64,000 nt of DNA, taken from Parafrankia sp041008525. GTDB lineage: Bacteria > Actinomycetota > Actinomycetes > Frankiales > Frankiaceae. Where the stretch lies: assembly GCF_041008525.1 (NCBI RefSeq), contig NZ_JBFLUG010000020.1, positions 1 through 64,000 on the forward strand, given 5' to 3'. Under the pieces are notes generated by a model. It had not been told where the DNA came from and did no database searches. It worked only from the letters and a program-made list of their open reading frames with translations. Positions 7,197 to 16,327 of this stretch are shown piece by piece. The position numbers and the translations under genes are program-made. Positions within the stretch are counted from its first letter, which is position 1. Each line of letters starts with the position of its first letter.

Positions 7197-8744
7197 ATGG
7201 TCCAAGCCGCCGAAGTGCTCTCCCACGTCGCGGCGCTCGCGCAGACCGGAGACCTGAACCCGGCCAGCGCGACGTCCACCGGCCTGGCCCGTGGGCAGAC
7301 CGCCATCTCCCTGGCGTTCCACATCTGCTTCGCGGTGTTCGGTGTCGGGATGCCGTGGCTGCTCCTGTACGTCGAGGGGCGGTGGGTGCGCACCCGGGAC
7401 CCGGTCTGGCTGGCGCTGACCCGCAAGTGGTCCAGGGCCTTCGCGGTCCTGTTCGCCGTCGGTGCCGTCTCCGGGACGGCCCTGTCCTTCGAGTTCGGGC
7501 TGCTGTGGCCGGCCTTCATGGCCCGGTACGGCGGTGTGCTGGGACTGTCGTTCACGCTGGAGGGCTTCGCGTTCTTCACCGAGGCGATCTTCATCGGCAT
7601 GTACCTCTACGGCTGGAAGCGCCTCTCGCCGCGCGCGCACTGGCTCACGCTGTGGCCGATCGCCATCGCCGGTACGTTCTCGACCCTCTTCATCATCACG
7701 GCCAACGCCTGGATGAACACCCCCGGTCACGTCACAGAGGTCGATGGCAAGGTCGTTTCGGCAGAGCCGTTCGCCCCGTTCCTGGCCGCGACCGCGCCGC
7801 ATCAGCTCATCCACATGCTGCTGGCTGCGATGATGTGCACCGGCGGAATCGTGGCGGGTGTGTACGCGGTCGGCATGCTGCGCGGGCGGCGCGACGCGTA
7901 TCACCAGCGCGGACTGCGCATCGGTCTGACCGTCCTGCTCGTCTGTGCCCCCCTGCAGCTGATCGTCGGCGACTGGGCCGCCCGCGTGGTCGGCAACGAG
8001 CAGCCGATCAAGCTCGCGGCGATGGAGGGCCTCGGTCACACCACGACCCACGCCCCGCTGACCCTCGGCGGTATCTATGACGAGCAGACCGGCGAGGTCC
8101 GGCACGGCATCGAGATCCCCAACCTGCTGTCGCTGATGCAGGGCTTCAGCGCCGACAAGGAGATCATCGGCCTGGCCGCCGTCCCACCGGAGGAACGGCC
8201 GAACGCGCTGCTGGTGCACCTGGCCTTCAACGTGATGGTCGGGCTCGGCATGGCCCTGATCGCGCTGTCGGCCGCCGTCGGGTTCGTCGTTCTGCTCCGC
8301 CGACGGCGAGGGCAACGACCGCTGGTGCCCACCGGGAGACCGTGGTTGTGGGCCGCCGCCGCGTCGGGACCGGCGTCCGTGCTGGCGATGATGGCCGGCT
8401 GGGAGGTCACCGAGGGCGGCCGCCAGCCCTGGATCGTCTACGGCCGGATGCGGGTGGACGAGGCGGTGACGACCAGCTCGGGCATGCCAGCGATCTTCAC
8501 CGGCACGGTGCTGCTCTACCTGGGGCTCGCGACCGCCCTGATCCTCATCCTGCGCCGGATGGCGACCGGCGGGCCGGAGCTCGGCGGGTCCGTCGGCGAG
8601 GCCACGCGGGCGCCGGACATCCCGGACGCCCGCCCCGCGCCCGACCAGCAGGCGCCGAACCTGCCCGCCTCCGCCTCCGCGGGTGACGGGAGCGGGAACG
8701 GCACCGGGACCGACCCGTCCGGACGCGAGGAGGACACCCGATGA
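7197..8744 (+). CDS. cydA: Cytochrome bd oxidase subunit I
   Basis: Haem-carrying quinol-oxidising subunit of the copper-free, high-affinity terminal oxidase in the cytoplasmic membrane. The N-terminal TM contains FHICFAVFG with His42, corresponding to a haem ligand, and near the C-terminus GWEVTEGGRQPWIVYG is the conserved quinol/haem region. The loop after TM6 is short, as in non-enterobacterial oxidases. ATG at 7197 is chosen over GTG at 7167 because GGAGGAGG precedes it by five bases. The last ~50 residues are a hydrophilic Ala/Pro/Gly tail. It overlaps cydB by four bases (ATGA), indicating translational coupling. BlaI-type palindromes upstream suggest repression by the divergent blaI product. 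Confidence 0.95.
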   Translation: MVQAAEVLSHVAALAQTGDLNPASATSTGLARGQTAISLAFHICFAVFGVGMPWLLLYVEGRWVRTRDPVWLALTRKWSRAFAVLFAVGAVSGTALSFEFGLLWPAFMARYGGVLGLSFTLEGFAFFTEAIFIGMYLYGWKRLSPRAHWLTLWPIAIAGTFSTLFIITANAWMNTPGHVTEVDGKVVSAEPFAPFLAATAPHQLIHMLLAAMMCTGGIVAGVYAVGMLRGRRDAYHQRGLRIGLTVLLVCAPLQLIVGDWAARVVGNEQPIKLAAMEGLGHTTTHAPLTLGGIYDEQTGEVRHGIEIPNLLSLMQGFSADKEIIGLAAVPPEERPNALLVHLAFNVMVGLGMALIALSAAVGFVVLLRRRRGQRPLVPTGRPWLWAAAASGPASVLAMMAGWEVTEGGRQPWIVYGRMRVDEAVTTSSGMPAIFTGTVLLYLGLATALILILRRMATGGPELGGSVGEATRAPDIPDARPAPDQQAPNLPASASAGDGSGNGTGTDPSGREEDTR

Positions 8745-9751
8745 CCGCCGCCGACCTGCTCGCCGTCGTGATGGTGCTCGGACTGACCGCCTACGCCCTC
8801 ACCGGGGGCGCGGACTTCGGCGGCGGCGTCTGGGACCTGCTGGCCCGCGGCCGGGACGCCGCCGACCAGCGCCGGCTGGTCTCCGCCGCGCTCGGGCCGA
8901 TCTGGGAGGCCAACCACGTCTGGCTGATCTTCGTCGTGGTGATGATGTTCAGCGGCTTCCCGGAGGCCTTCGGGATCGTCGGCTCCACGCTGGAGATCCC
9001 GCTGATCTGCGCGCTGGCCGGGATCGTGCTTCGCGGGGCCGCGTACGTCTACCGGGCCTACGGTTCCGGCGCCGCCGGGCCGGACCACTGGTGGGGCCAC
9101 GTCTTCGCCGTCTCGTCCGCGATCACGCCGGTCGCGCTGGGGGTCGCCGGTGCCGCGCTGGTCACCGGCGACGTCGCCGAGGGCGCGCCGCTGACCCCGG
9201 TGACCAGCGCTTTCGGGATCGTCTGCGGTGTCTTCGCGCTCGCCGCAACGGCGTTCCTCGCCGCCGTCTACCTGTGCCGCGACGCGGCCGCCAGCCCGGA
9301 GACGGAGCACCTGGTACCGGGCCTGCGCCGGCGTGCGCTCGGCAGCGCCGTGGCCTGCGGGCTGCTGGCCGCGGTGCTGCTGCCGCTGCTGTGGTCCGAG
9401 GCGCCGGTGGTCGCCGACCGGTTCGCCGACCGCTCGGTGCCGTTCGTCGTCCTCTCGGCCATCGGCGGGGTGACTTCGCTGGTGGCGCTGTGGCAGCACC
9501 GCTTCACGGCCGCGCGGGTGACGGCGGGGATCGCCGTCGCCGGAGTGCTGTGGGGATGGGCTGCCGCACAGTACCCCGACCTCGTCGTGGGCCGGGCCAC
9601 GGTCGACTCGGCCGCCGCGCCGGAAGCCAACATCGTCGCGATGCTGATCGCGGTCTGCTGCGGGCTGGTCGTGCTGGTGCCGTCGCTGTGGATGTTGTTC
9701 CGGCTGTTCGCGAACCCGGAGCCCGAGGCGGAAGCCGAAGCCAGGTCCTGA
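8741..9751 (+). CDS. cydB: Cytochrome bd oxidase subunit II
   Basis: Second structural subunit of the bd oxidase, 336 residues, about eight or nine TM helices. The N-terminal helix with GGADFGGGVWDLL (about 22-34) is the family signature, followed by IWEANHVWLIFVVVMMF. The start ATG overlaps the cydA stop. The short acidic tail (EPEAEAEA) is hydrophilic. No cydDC exporter genes follow in this window; a strong hairpin terminator comes about 65 bp downstream, so the transcript probably ends here. Confidence 0.95.
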   Translation: MTAADLLAVVMVLGLTAYALTGGADFGGGVWDLLARGRDAADQRRLVSAALGPIWEANHVWLIFVVVMMFSGFPEAFGIVGSTLEIPLICALAGIVLRGAAYVYRAYGSGAAGPDHWWGHVFAVSSAITPVALGVAGAALVTGDVAEGAPLTPVTSAFGIVCGVFALAATAFLAAVYLCRDAAASPETEHLVPGLRRRALGSAVACGLLAAVLLPLLWSEAPVVADRFADRSVPFVVLSAIGGVTSLVALWQHRFTAARVTAGIAVAGVLWGWAAAQYPDLVVGRATVDSAAAPEANIVAMLIAVCCGLVVLVPSLWMLFRLFANPEPEAEAEARS

Positions 9752-9814
9752 CCCCGCCGGCCCGCCGGCCTGCCCGCCGTCCCGCGGCGGACCTGCCGAG
9801 GGCCGAGCCATACC

Positions 9815-9856
9815 GGCCCGGGAGCCGCCCGCACCGCCAGGGCGGTCTCCCGGGCC
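9815..9856 (+). terminator. Hairpin terminator after cydAB
   Basis: Near-perfect inverted repeat: left arm 9815-9830, loop of nine bases 9831-9839, right arm 9840-9856 with one bulged T, giving a 16-bp GC-rich stem followed by TTC. It lies 64 bp after the cydB stop. The short T run is typical of high-GC actinobacterial terminators. Confidence 0.75.
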
Positions 9857-9904
9857 TTCGCCTGTGTCCGGTGCGACCCGTCCTGGCACGACTACCTTCG
9901 ACGG

Positions 9905-10828
9905 GTGACGAGGGCCGGTTCCGGGAGCAGCCAGGCGGACAGCGCCGCCGTACCGGCGGCGGACGGGCGTGAGCCGCCGTCCGACGCCCGCGGCCGCCCG
10001 CCGGTCGAACCGTCGGGCGAACCGTCGGGCGGACTGCCGGGCGGATCGCCGGGCGGGCTGCCTGCCGGTGCGCCCGGTCGCCGGTTGCTGCGCAACGAGG
10101 TGCTGCTGGTCCTGGGCGTCTCGTTCGGGGCGTCCGGCCTCTTCGCGTTGATCCGCTATGTCGGCGTGCTCACCGCCGACCAGTCGGTGCGGTCACAGGT
10201 CGCGCGGCTGAACTCGTCCGCCGCGCCCGGTCGCCCCTGGCTGGATCTCGCCCTGCAGGTCGCCTCGATCGTCACCGCGCTCGTGCCGGTGTTCCTCGTC
10301 GTCCACCTGCTGGGCAGGCATGGCGGCGGCGCGGGTGCCATCGGGCTGGACCGGCGACGCCCGCGTGCGGACACCGCCTGGGGTGCGGCGCTGGCCGCGG
10401 CCGTCGGCGGAACCGGGCTGGCCTTCTATCTGGTCGCCTGGCACAGCGGCGCGAACCTCACGGTCGCCCCGTCGAACCTGCCGGACGTCTGGTGGCGGAT
10501 CCCGGTGCTGATCGCCTCGGCGGCCGAGAACGGCCTGGCGGAGGAGGTGGTGGTCGCCGGCTACCTGCTGGTGCGCCTGCGCGAGCTGGGATGGGGCGCC
10601 AACCGGGCCCTCCTCGCCAGCGCGCTGTTGCGCGGCTCCTACCACCTGTACCAGGGGCTCGGCGGGTTCGCCGGCAACGTCGCGATGGGCCTGCTGTTCG
10701 GGCGGATCTTTCAGCGCACCGGCCGGGTGCTACCACTGGTGATCGCCCACACACTCATCGACACGGTAGCGTTCGTCGGATATGTGACACTGGCCGGAAA
10801 GGTCTCGTGGATTCCGGTTCCGCGGTAA
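9905..10828 (+). CDS. CPBP-family intramembrane metalloprotease
   Basis: A 307-residue membrane protein of the CAAX-protease/bacteriocin-processing (Abi) family. Motif 1 appears as AENGLAEEVVVAGYLLVRL (the EE pair with downstream Arg), and motif 2 as the later HTLIDTVAF, both in C-terminal TM helices; a His sits between them in SYHLYQGLGG. The first ~60 residues are hydrophilic and rich in Pro-Ser-Gly with repeated GGxPGG steps. GTG at 9905 is the start that fits the frame; a later start near the first TM (about residue 60) is possible. Family members process prenylated or signal peptides, or confer bacteriocin self-immunity; the substrate here is unknown. Confidence 0.8.
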   Translation: MTRAGSGSSQADSAAVPAADGREPPSDARGRPPVEPSGEPSGGLPGGSPGGLPAGAPGRRLLRNEVLLVLGVSFGASGLFALIRYVGVLTADQSVRSQVARLNSSAAPGRPWLDLALQVASIVTALVPVFLVVHLLGRHGGGAGAIGLDRRRPRADTAWGAALAAAVGGTGLAFYLVAWHSGANLTVAPSNLPDVWWRIPVLIASAAENGLAEEVVVAGYLLVRLRELGWGANRALLASALLRGSYHLYQGLGGFAGNVAMGLLFGRIFQRTGRVLPLVIAHTLIDTVAFVGYVTLAGKVSWIPVPR

Positions 10829-10972
10829 TGTGCTGCCGGCACTAGGTTAACAATAGGCAAACAACGATCGTTCTGTCGTGTGCTGGTGGTGTTTCTCCGT
10901 CGTGCCCCCAGCCCCCGGGCCTGCCTGGCGACCGGCGAACAAGGGCGTGTCCCGTATGGGGAAGGGGCTGGC

Positions 10973-12505
10973 ATGGGTTCAGTTCGCGAGATCGAGCGCA
11001 AGTACTCAGTGGACCCGGGGTTCGTTCTCCCCCGGCTGGCGGACGTGCCCGGAGTAGCCACGGCGCGCACCCGCCGGGCCGTCACGCTCGAAGCCGTCTA
11101 CTACGACACCGACGACCTGCGGCTGGCCCGCAACCGCATCACGCTGCGCCGGCGCACCGGCGGGGCCGACGCCGGCTGGCACCTCAAACTGCCGGTCGCC
11201 CCCGGCACCCGCGACGAGATCCAGCGGCCGCTGGGCGGCGCCGGCCCGGTGCCGGAGGAGCTCACCGACCTCGTCACCGTGCACCTGCGCGGTGCCGAGC
11301 TGCGCCCCGTCGCCCGCCTGGTCACGCTGCGCACGGCCCGTCGCCTGCGCGACGCCGCCGGCGCCGACCTGGCGGAGGTCGTCGACGACCAGGTCTCCGC
11401 CACCACGATGGGCTCCACGATGGTCGCCCAGAAATGGCGCGAGATCGAGGTCGAGCTCGGCAGCGGCGCCCCCGGCCTGCTCGACGACGTCGAGCAGGTG
11501 CTGCTGTCCGCCGGCGCGGACCGGTCGGCCTCGTCGTCCAAACTGGCGCAGGTGCTCGGCCCCGCCCTCGACGCGGCGGCCGGTCCGGATGTCCCGGCGC
11601 CTCCCCGGAAGCTGCGCCGGCGCACTCCGGCCGGCACCGTCATCCGTGCCTATCTCATCGCGCAGGTCGAGGCGCTGCTGGCGACCGACCCGCGGGTTCG
11701 GCTGGACGCCCCGGATGCCGTTCACCGCATGCGGGTCGCCTGCCGCCGCACCCGCAGCACGCTGCGGACCTTCGCCCCCTTCTTCCCGGCCGATCTCGTC
11801 AGCCACCTCGACGGGGAGCTGCGGGACCTGGCCGGAGCACTGTCCGCCGCGCGCGACGCCGAGGTCCAGATCGCCTACTTCGCCGAGCGGCTCGACGCGG
11901 TCCCCGCCGACCTGGTCCGCGGGGACGTCACGGCATCGATCAGCGGGCATCTCGCCGCCGACCAGACCGCCGCGCGGGAGCAGGCCCTCGCGATGCTGCG
12001 CAGTGAGCGGTACCTGACGCTGGTGCGGGACCTGCTCGCGCTCGTCAACAGCCCGTTGGTGGGGACGGCGCGCAAGCCCGCGGAGAAGGTCCTGCCCGGC
12101 CTGCTGCGCGAGGCCGACCGCCGGCTGAGCCGCAAGGTGTCCCGGGCGGCCGCGCTGCCCGTCGGCACCGAGCGGGACGAACTGCTGCACTCCGCCCGCA
12201 AGCAGGCGAAGCGGCTGCGCTACGCGGCCGAGGCGGTCGGCCCGGTCTACGGCGCGTCGGCGGCCGCGTTCGCCCGGCTGGCGGAGGAGATGCAGGAGCT
12301 GCTCGGCACCCATCAGGACGCGACGATCGCTCGCGACCTGCTGCAGGACTGGGGTGTGCGGGCGCAGGTGGCGGGTGAGTCGTCGGCCTTCACCCTCGGC
12401 GTGCTGTACGGGCTGGAGGAACACCGGGCGCGCACCGCGGAACGGGACTTCTTCGACCAGTGGCCGGCCGCCTCCGCGCGCCGCCACCGCCGCTGGTTCG
12501 GCTGA
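10973..12505 (+). CDS. CYTH-CHAD domain protein
   Basis: Two-domain protein of 510 residues. The N-terminal CYTH (triphosphate tunnel) domain begins with EIERKYSV at residues 5-12, carrying the ExExK metal/phosphate motif, and continues with alternating Arg/Lys strands to ~200. The C-terminal CHAD domain starts near residue 225 with DAVHRMRVACRRTRSTLR and has further conserved His/Arg helices (LLHSARKQAKRLRYA). CYTH enzymes hydrolyse tripolyphosphate or make cyclic nucleotides, and CHAD domains bind polyphosphate, so a polyphosphate-related role is the likeliest. ATG at 10973 directly precedes the CYTH motif and has a GGGGAAGGGG site; an upstream in-frame ATG at 10880 adds 31 unrelated residues. 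Confidence 0.9.
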   Translation: MGSVREIERKYSVDPGFVLPRLADVPGVATARTRRAVTLEAVYYDTDDLRLARNRITLRRRTGGADAGWHLKLPVAPGTRDEIQRPLGGAGPVPEELTDLVTVHLRGAELRPVARLVTLRTARRLRDAAGADLAEVVDDQVSATTMGSTMVAQKWREIEVELGSGAPGLLDDVEQVLLSAGADRSASSSKLAQVLGPALDAAAGPDVPAPPRKLRRRTPAGTVIRAYLIAQVEALLATDPRVRLDAPDAVHRMRVACRRTRSTLRTFAPFFPADLVSHLDGELRDLAGALSAARDAEVQIAYFAERLDAVPADLVRGDVTASISGHLAADQTAAREQALAMLRSERYLTLVRDLLALVNSPLVGTARKPAEKVLPGLLREADRRLSRKVSRAAALPVGTERDELLHSARKQAKRLRYAAEAVGPVYGASAAAFARLAEEMQELLGTHQDATIARDLLQDWGVRAQVAGESSAFTLGVLYGLEEHRARTAERDFFDQWPAASARRHRRWFG

Positions 12506-12557
12506 CCGAGCGACCGGTTCGGCTGGCCGAGCGACCGGTTCGGCTGGCCGAGCGACC
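12495..12557 (+). repeat. 21-bp tandem repeat across the CYTH-CHAD stop codon
   Basis: Three copies of GGTTCGGCTGGCCGAGCGACC (one base change in the first), period 21 bp, beginning in the last codons of the CYTH-CHAD gene. The stop codon TGA lies in the first copy, where the other copies have TGG, so a single substitution would extend the protein. Confidence 0.8.
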
Positions 12558-12597
12558 GGTCCGAACGGCTGAGCCGCTGAAACTGCCGACCGCATCA

Positions 12598-12625
12598 CCC
12601 CGTGCACACGGTGTCGTGCACGGGG
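12598..12625. terminator. Perfect hairpin downstream of the CYTH-CHAD gene
   Basis: CCCCGTGCAC and GTGCACGGGG form a perfect 10-bp stem with an 8-base loop, 93 bp after the stop. No T run follows, so it may be a GC-type terminator or a protein-binding site. Confidence 0.5.
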
Positions 12626-12821
12626 CGCCGGGCATGCGGTGTCATGGGAACGAACGATGTGGTGTCAGCGGGGTCGTGTGCGCACCGCGCCGGGAAGGCC
12701 CTCGGCGCGCGAGCGTCCTCGGCCGTGCGTGCCCGTGCGTGCCCGTGTCATGAGTGCCGTGTCAGTGTCATGAGTGCCGTGTCATCAGTGCGCGGTGCCC
12801 TCGTCGACGAGGAGATGCCCG

Positions 12822-13871
12822 ATGACCGCTCCCGAAGCTCTCCCCACCACCCGGCTCGGCCGGACTGACATGGACGTCACCCGGGTCGGATTTGGCGCCT
12901 GGGCCATCGGCGGGGCTGACTGGGCGTTCGGCTGGGGGCCCCAGGACGACGCCGAGGCCGTCGAGGCGATCCGGGCGGCGGTGCGGGCCGGGGTCAACTG
13001 GATCGACACCGCCGCGGTCTACGGCCTCGGCCACTCCGAGGAGCTGGTCGCCCGTGCGCTGGCGGACCTCCCTGAGGCCGAGCGCCCGTACGTCTTCACG
13101 AAGTGCGGCCTCGCCTGGGATGTGAACGATCCCTCCCGCCGGCCGGCCCGGGTCGGTGCACCGGACTCGATCCGCGCCGAGGTGGACGCCTCGCTGCGGC
13201 GGCTGCGGGTCGAGCGCATCGACCTCTACCAGCTCCACTGGCCGCCGGAGGACGGCGCGTCGGTCGCGGACGCGGTGGGGACCCTCCACGAGCTCCGGGC
13301 CGCCGGCAAGATCCGGGGGGTGGGTGTGTCGAACCTGTCGGTGAGCCAGCTGGAGGAGGCGGCCACGGTGGGCGGCACCGACGTCCTGCAGCCGCCGTTC
13401 TCGCTCGTCAACCGACAGGCCGCGGCCGACCTGCTGCCGTACTGCGCGCTGCGCGACATCGGGGTGATCGTCTACAGCCCGATGCAGTCGGGGCTGCTGA
13501 GTGGTCGGTGGACGCCCGAGCGGACCGCCTCGCTGCCGGCGGGCGACTGGCGCCGGGAAGCCGCCGAGTTCAACCCGCCCGCGCTGGACCGGAACCTGGC
13601 CGTGGTCGAGGCGCTCCGCCCGGTCGCGGACCGGCACGACACGACCGTCGCCGCGGTCGCCGTGGCCTGGACGTTGTCCTTCGACGGAGTGACCGCCGCC
13701 ATCGTCGGGGCTCGTCGCCCCGACCAGATCGACGCCTGGCTGCCGGCGGCTGGTGGGGTGACCCTCACCGCTGTCGATCTTGACGAGATTGCCGCTGTGA
13801 TCGAGCGTTTCGGTGCCGGGGCGGGGCCCGCGCGGCAGAGTCCAGCCCTGCCCGGTAGTGCCCTTGTGTGA
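12822..13871 (+). CDS. Aldo/keto reductase
   Basis: NADPH-dependent oxidoreductase of 349 residues with the (beta/alpha)8 fold. Visible family marks: N-terminal GFGAWAIGG, the catalytic Asp-Tyr region NWIDTAAVYGLGHSE, catalytic Lys in FTKCGLAWD, His in YQLHWPPED, and the C-terminal cofactor loop IVGARRPDQ. ATG at 12822 follows the site CGAGGAG and begins the conserved N-terminus. The closest pattern is the group that includes YajO/Tas-like reductases; the natural substrate cannot be told. It stands alone, with hairpins on both sides. Confidence 0.92.
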   Translation: MTAPEALPTTRLGRTDMDVTRVGFGAWAIGGADWAFGWGPQDDAEAVEAIRAAVRAGVNWIDTAAVYGLGHSEELVARALADLPEAERPYVFTKCGLAWDVNDPSRRPARVGAPDSIRAEVDASLRRLRVERIDLYQLHWPPEDGASVADAVGTLHELRAAGKIRGVGVSNLSVSQLEEAATVGGTDVLQPPFSLVNRQAAADLLPYCALRDIGVIVYSPMQSGLLSGRWTPERTASLPAGDWRREAAEFNPPALDRNLAVVEALRPVADRHDTTVAAVAVAWTLSFDGVTAAIVGARRPDQIDAWLPAAGGVTLTAVDLDEIAAVIERFGAGAGPARQSPALPGSALV

Positions 13872-14184
13872 GACGCGAGGGGTGTTACTTCGGCAGCGGC
13901 GAAGTAGCGTTCAACTGGCCGCTCGGCTTCGGCGCGGTGGACTGTGAGACACCGGGGCGACGCAGTGGACGTTCGCAATGCCGAGCCGTGAAGTGGACTT
14001 CTTCTGCTGGAGGACTCCCGTCCGGGGCCGCATCCGTGTAGCGTCAGGCGTGGCCGGTGTTCGTCGGTTCGTGGCTCAACCGAGACACAGCGGAACAACG
14101 CGGCGGCGAATCGCATCGCCGGCGCGGTTAGGCCCGGGGCTCGCGCGGTGCGGGTCCTGACTGCACCAGCAGGGAGAACGGCAC
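13872..14184. other. Intergenic stretch before the cold-shock gene
   Basis: Apart from the small hairpin at 13886-13906, no gene or clear signal is visible. It must hold the cold-shock gene's promoter and perhaps its leader, but no CspA-type cold box could be recognised. Confidence 0.45.
13886..13906 (+). terminator. Small hairpin after the aldo/keto reductase gene
   Basis: TACTTCG and CGAAGTA form a perfect 7-bp stem with a 7-base loop, 14 bp after the stop. A plausible weak terminator. Confidence 0.4.
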
Positions 14185-14388
14185 GTGGCTCAGGGCACGG
14201 TGAAATGGTTCAACTCGGAGAAGGGCTTCGGCTTCATCTCCGTAGACGGCGGCGGGTCTGACGTCTTCGTCCACTACAGCGCAATCGACATGGACGGCTA
14301 CAAGGCACTCGAGGAGGGCCAGCGGGTCGAGTTCCAGGTGACCCAGGGCCAGAAGGGCCCGCAGGCCGACGCCGTCCGCGTCGTCTGA
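14185..14388 (+). CDS. Cold-shock protein (CspA family)
   Basis: A complete 67-residue single cold-shock domain (OB fold) that binds single-stranded RNA/DNA and melts mRNA structure. RNP1 is KGFGFISV (13-20) and RNP2 is DVFVHYSAI (27-35); the N-terminal GTVKWFNSE is invariant in the family. The GTG start at 14185 is preceded by AGGGAG at a suitable distance. Single gene between two long non-coding stretches, as is common for csp genes. Confidence 0.95.
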   Translation: MAQGTVKWFNSEKGFGFISVDGGGSDVFVHYSAIDMDGYKALEEGQRVEFQVTQGQKGPQADAVRVV

Positions 14389-15123
14389 GCCACGAGTAGC
14401 AGTAGAACCAGAGTTGGGTAGCCCGTTCGTCGGATCACTCCGGGGGGCGGGCTGTCCGCTTTTCGCGGGCTGTGCGCCCGTGGTCTGTCTGGATCTGTCC
14501 GGTGCTGCCCTGCCTGTGCCTTCTGCGTAGTGGGTCGGGCGTTCACCGGAACGCGCTGGCTCGTGATCTGTCTCGGTGATCGCGTCGGTGGGACGAGCAT
14601 GTTCCACTAACATGATCCGGGCTGATTCGGTCACAGGATTTGGATACGACCTGCCCGCCAACGAATGGTGGGCGGGCGTCGTTCCCGACTAGGCGCCTGC
14701 TTTTGTTGATCCGCTCCAAGCATCTCTCTGATTACTCGGATCCGTAAAAGCTGATGCCTGGAATGCGTCCAGGTGGAAATATCGCGCCACTCATGTCGCG
14801 CCGGCTGTGTTCCGTGTTGTGTCAGGTCGGTGTTCCGCGACAGAAGCGTGGCCGGGTCCGCGCGGTCGGTGGCGTCGGCGCGTGCGCCTGGAGAGGACTC
14901 TGCATGGTCGGCCCGGCCAACACCGTGGCCCGGCTGCGCCTGTGTCGCACGTGGTTAGCGGCTGTTCATCGTCCGGTTAGTGGCTGGCTATCACCTGGTT
15001 GGCCAGCGGCAGTCGTGCGCTCTGGTTTGCCCCGTACCGGGGCCCGGCGCCGTGACCGCCGGACCGCGTCGTGCGGGGCAGGGCGCCATCTGCCCTGCCC
15101 CTGCGCCTGCATCACCTCGGGAC
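14389..15123. other. 735-bp gene-free stretch between csp and asd
   Basis: No frame with convincing coding character on either strand. Two structures stand out: an 8-bp stem with one G-T pair at 14653-14673 around ACGAA, and the strong hairpin at 15075-15101. The rest has no recognisable repeat or gene; an undetected small RNA cannot be excluded. Confidence 0.45.
15075..15101 (-). terminator. Terminator hairpin after asd
   Basis: GGGGCAGGGC (15075-15084) and GCCCTGCCCC (15092-15101) form a perfect 10-bp stem with loop GCCATCT. It lies 22 bp beyond the asd stop on the minus strand. No T run, as is frequent in high-GC actinobacteria. Confidence 0.6.
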
Positions 15124-16185
15124 TCAGCCGCCGGCGAGAAACTCGGCGATCTGCAGGGTGTTGAGCGCCGCGCCCTTGCGCAGGTTGTCCCCGCAGACGA
15201 ACAGAGCGACCTCGTGCGGATCGTCCGGAGACTGCCGGATACGCCCGACCCAGGTCGGGTCCGTGCCCACCACATCCGCCGGGGTCGGGAACTCGCCCGC
15301 GGACGGATCATCCAGCACCGCCACGCCCGGCGCCGACGCCAACACCTCCCGCGCCTGCCCGGCGGTGACCGGCTGGCTGAACCGCGCGTGCACCGCCACC
15401 GCGTGCGTGGTGACCACCGGAACCCGCACGCAGGTCGCGGAGACCCGCAGCCCGGGCAGCCCGAGGATCTTCCGGGACTCGTTGCGGATCTTGAGCTCCT
15501 CGGAGGACCAGCCGCCGTCCTTCAGCGAGCCGGCCCACGGCACCACGTTCAGCGCCAGCGGGGCCGGGAACGGGCCGAGGCCCTCCTCCCCGACGGCCTT
15601 GCGCATGTCACCGGCGGTCTGCCCCAGCTCCCGGGTGCCGCCGACCAGCTCCAGCTGGGCGTAGAGCGTGTCGATGCCGGACTGGCCGGCGCCGCTCGCC
15701 GCCTGGTACGACGTGGCGACGAGCGACTCCAGGCCGAAGGCCCGGTGCAGCGCGCCGACCGCGACGATCATCGACAGGGTTGTGCAGTTCGGGTTCGCGA
15801 TGATGCCGCGCGGCCGGTCCGCGACCGCGTCGGCGTTCACCTCCGGGACGACGAGGGGCACGTCCGGGTCCATGCGGAAGGCGCCGGAGTTGTCCACCGC
15901 GACCGCGCCTCGCGCGGCGGCGACCGGAGCCCACTGCGCGGACACCTCGTCCGGGACGTCGAAGACGGCGATGTCGACACCGTCGAACACCTCCGGGGCC
16001 AGCGCCTGGACCGGCACGTCCTCGCCGCGCACGCGCAGCGTGCGACCGGCCGACCGGGCGGAGGCCACCAGTCGGATCTCGCCCCACACGTCCGGGCGTT
16101 CGGTCAGCAGCGCGAGCATCACCGTGCCCACCGCCCCGGTCGCTCCCACCACGGCCAGCGTGGGGCGTTGGGAGATGTCGCTCAT
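15124..16185 (-). CDS. asd: Aspartate-semialdehyde dehydrogenase
   Basis: Reduces aspartyl-phosphate to aspartate semialdehyde with NADPH, the second step to lysine, DAP, threonine and methionine. 353 residues. The N-terminal Rossmann motif is VVGATGAVG (about 11-19), and the catalytic cysteine is Cys134 in NPNCTTL. ATG at 16185 has GGAGG in front and starts just before the Rossmann strand; the frame continues upstream but with no family similarity. It follows lysC by 142 bp on the same strand, the usual ask-asd order. A hairpin follows the stop. Confidence 0.96.
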   Translation of the reverse strand: MSDISQRPTLAVVGATGAVGTVMLALLTERPDVWGEIRLVASARSAGRTLRVRGEDVPVQALAPEVFDGVDIAVFDVPDEVSAQWAPVAAARGAVAVDNSGAFRMDPDVPLVVPEVNADAVADRPRGIIANPNCTTLSMIVAVGALHRAFGLESLVATSYQAASGAGQSGIDTLYAQLELVGGTRELGQTAGDMRKAVGEEGLGPFPAPLALNVVPWAGSLKDGGWSSEELKIRNESRKILGLPGLRVSATCVRVPVVTTHAVAVHARFSQPVTAGQAREVLASAPGVAVLDDPSAGEFPTPADVVGTDPTWVGRIRQSPDDPHEVALFVCGDNLRKGAALNTLQIAEFLAGG

Positions 16186-16327
16186 GTCCTGCCTCCGGTA
16201 CTCGTCCTGCGTGCCCTGCTCGTTCTGCGTGCCTGCTCGTGCTGCTGTGCTCGTCCGTGCATCCGGGTTCGCCCCCGCCGGGGGCCGAGAACCCGGCCGG
16301 TGCCGCGGCCCTGCGGTGCGGACCCGC

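Noticed and set aside
12495..12557. Short tandem repeats as a CRISPR array
   Set aside because: Copies are directly adjacent without spacers; no cas genes are in the window. The same holds for the repeats at 18911 and 46454.
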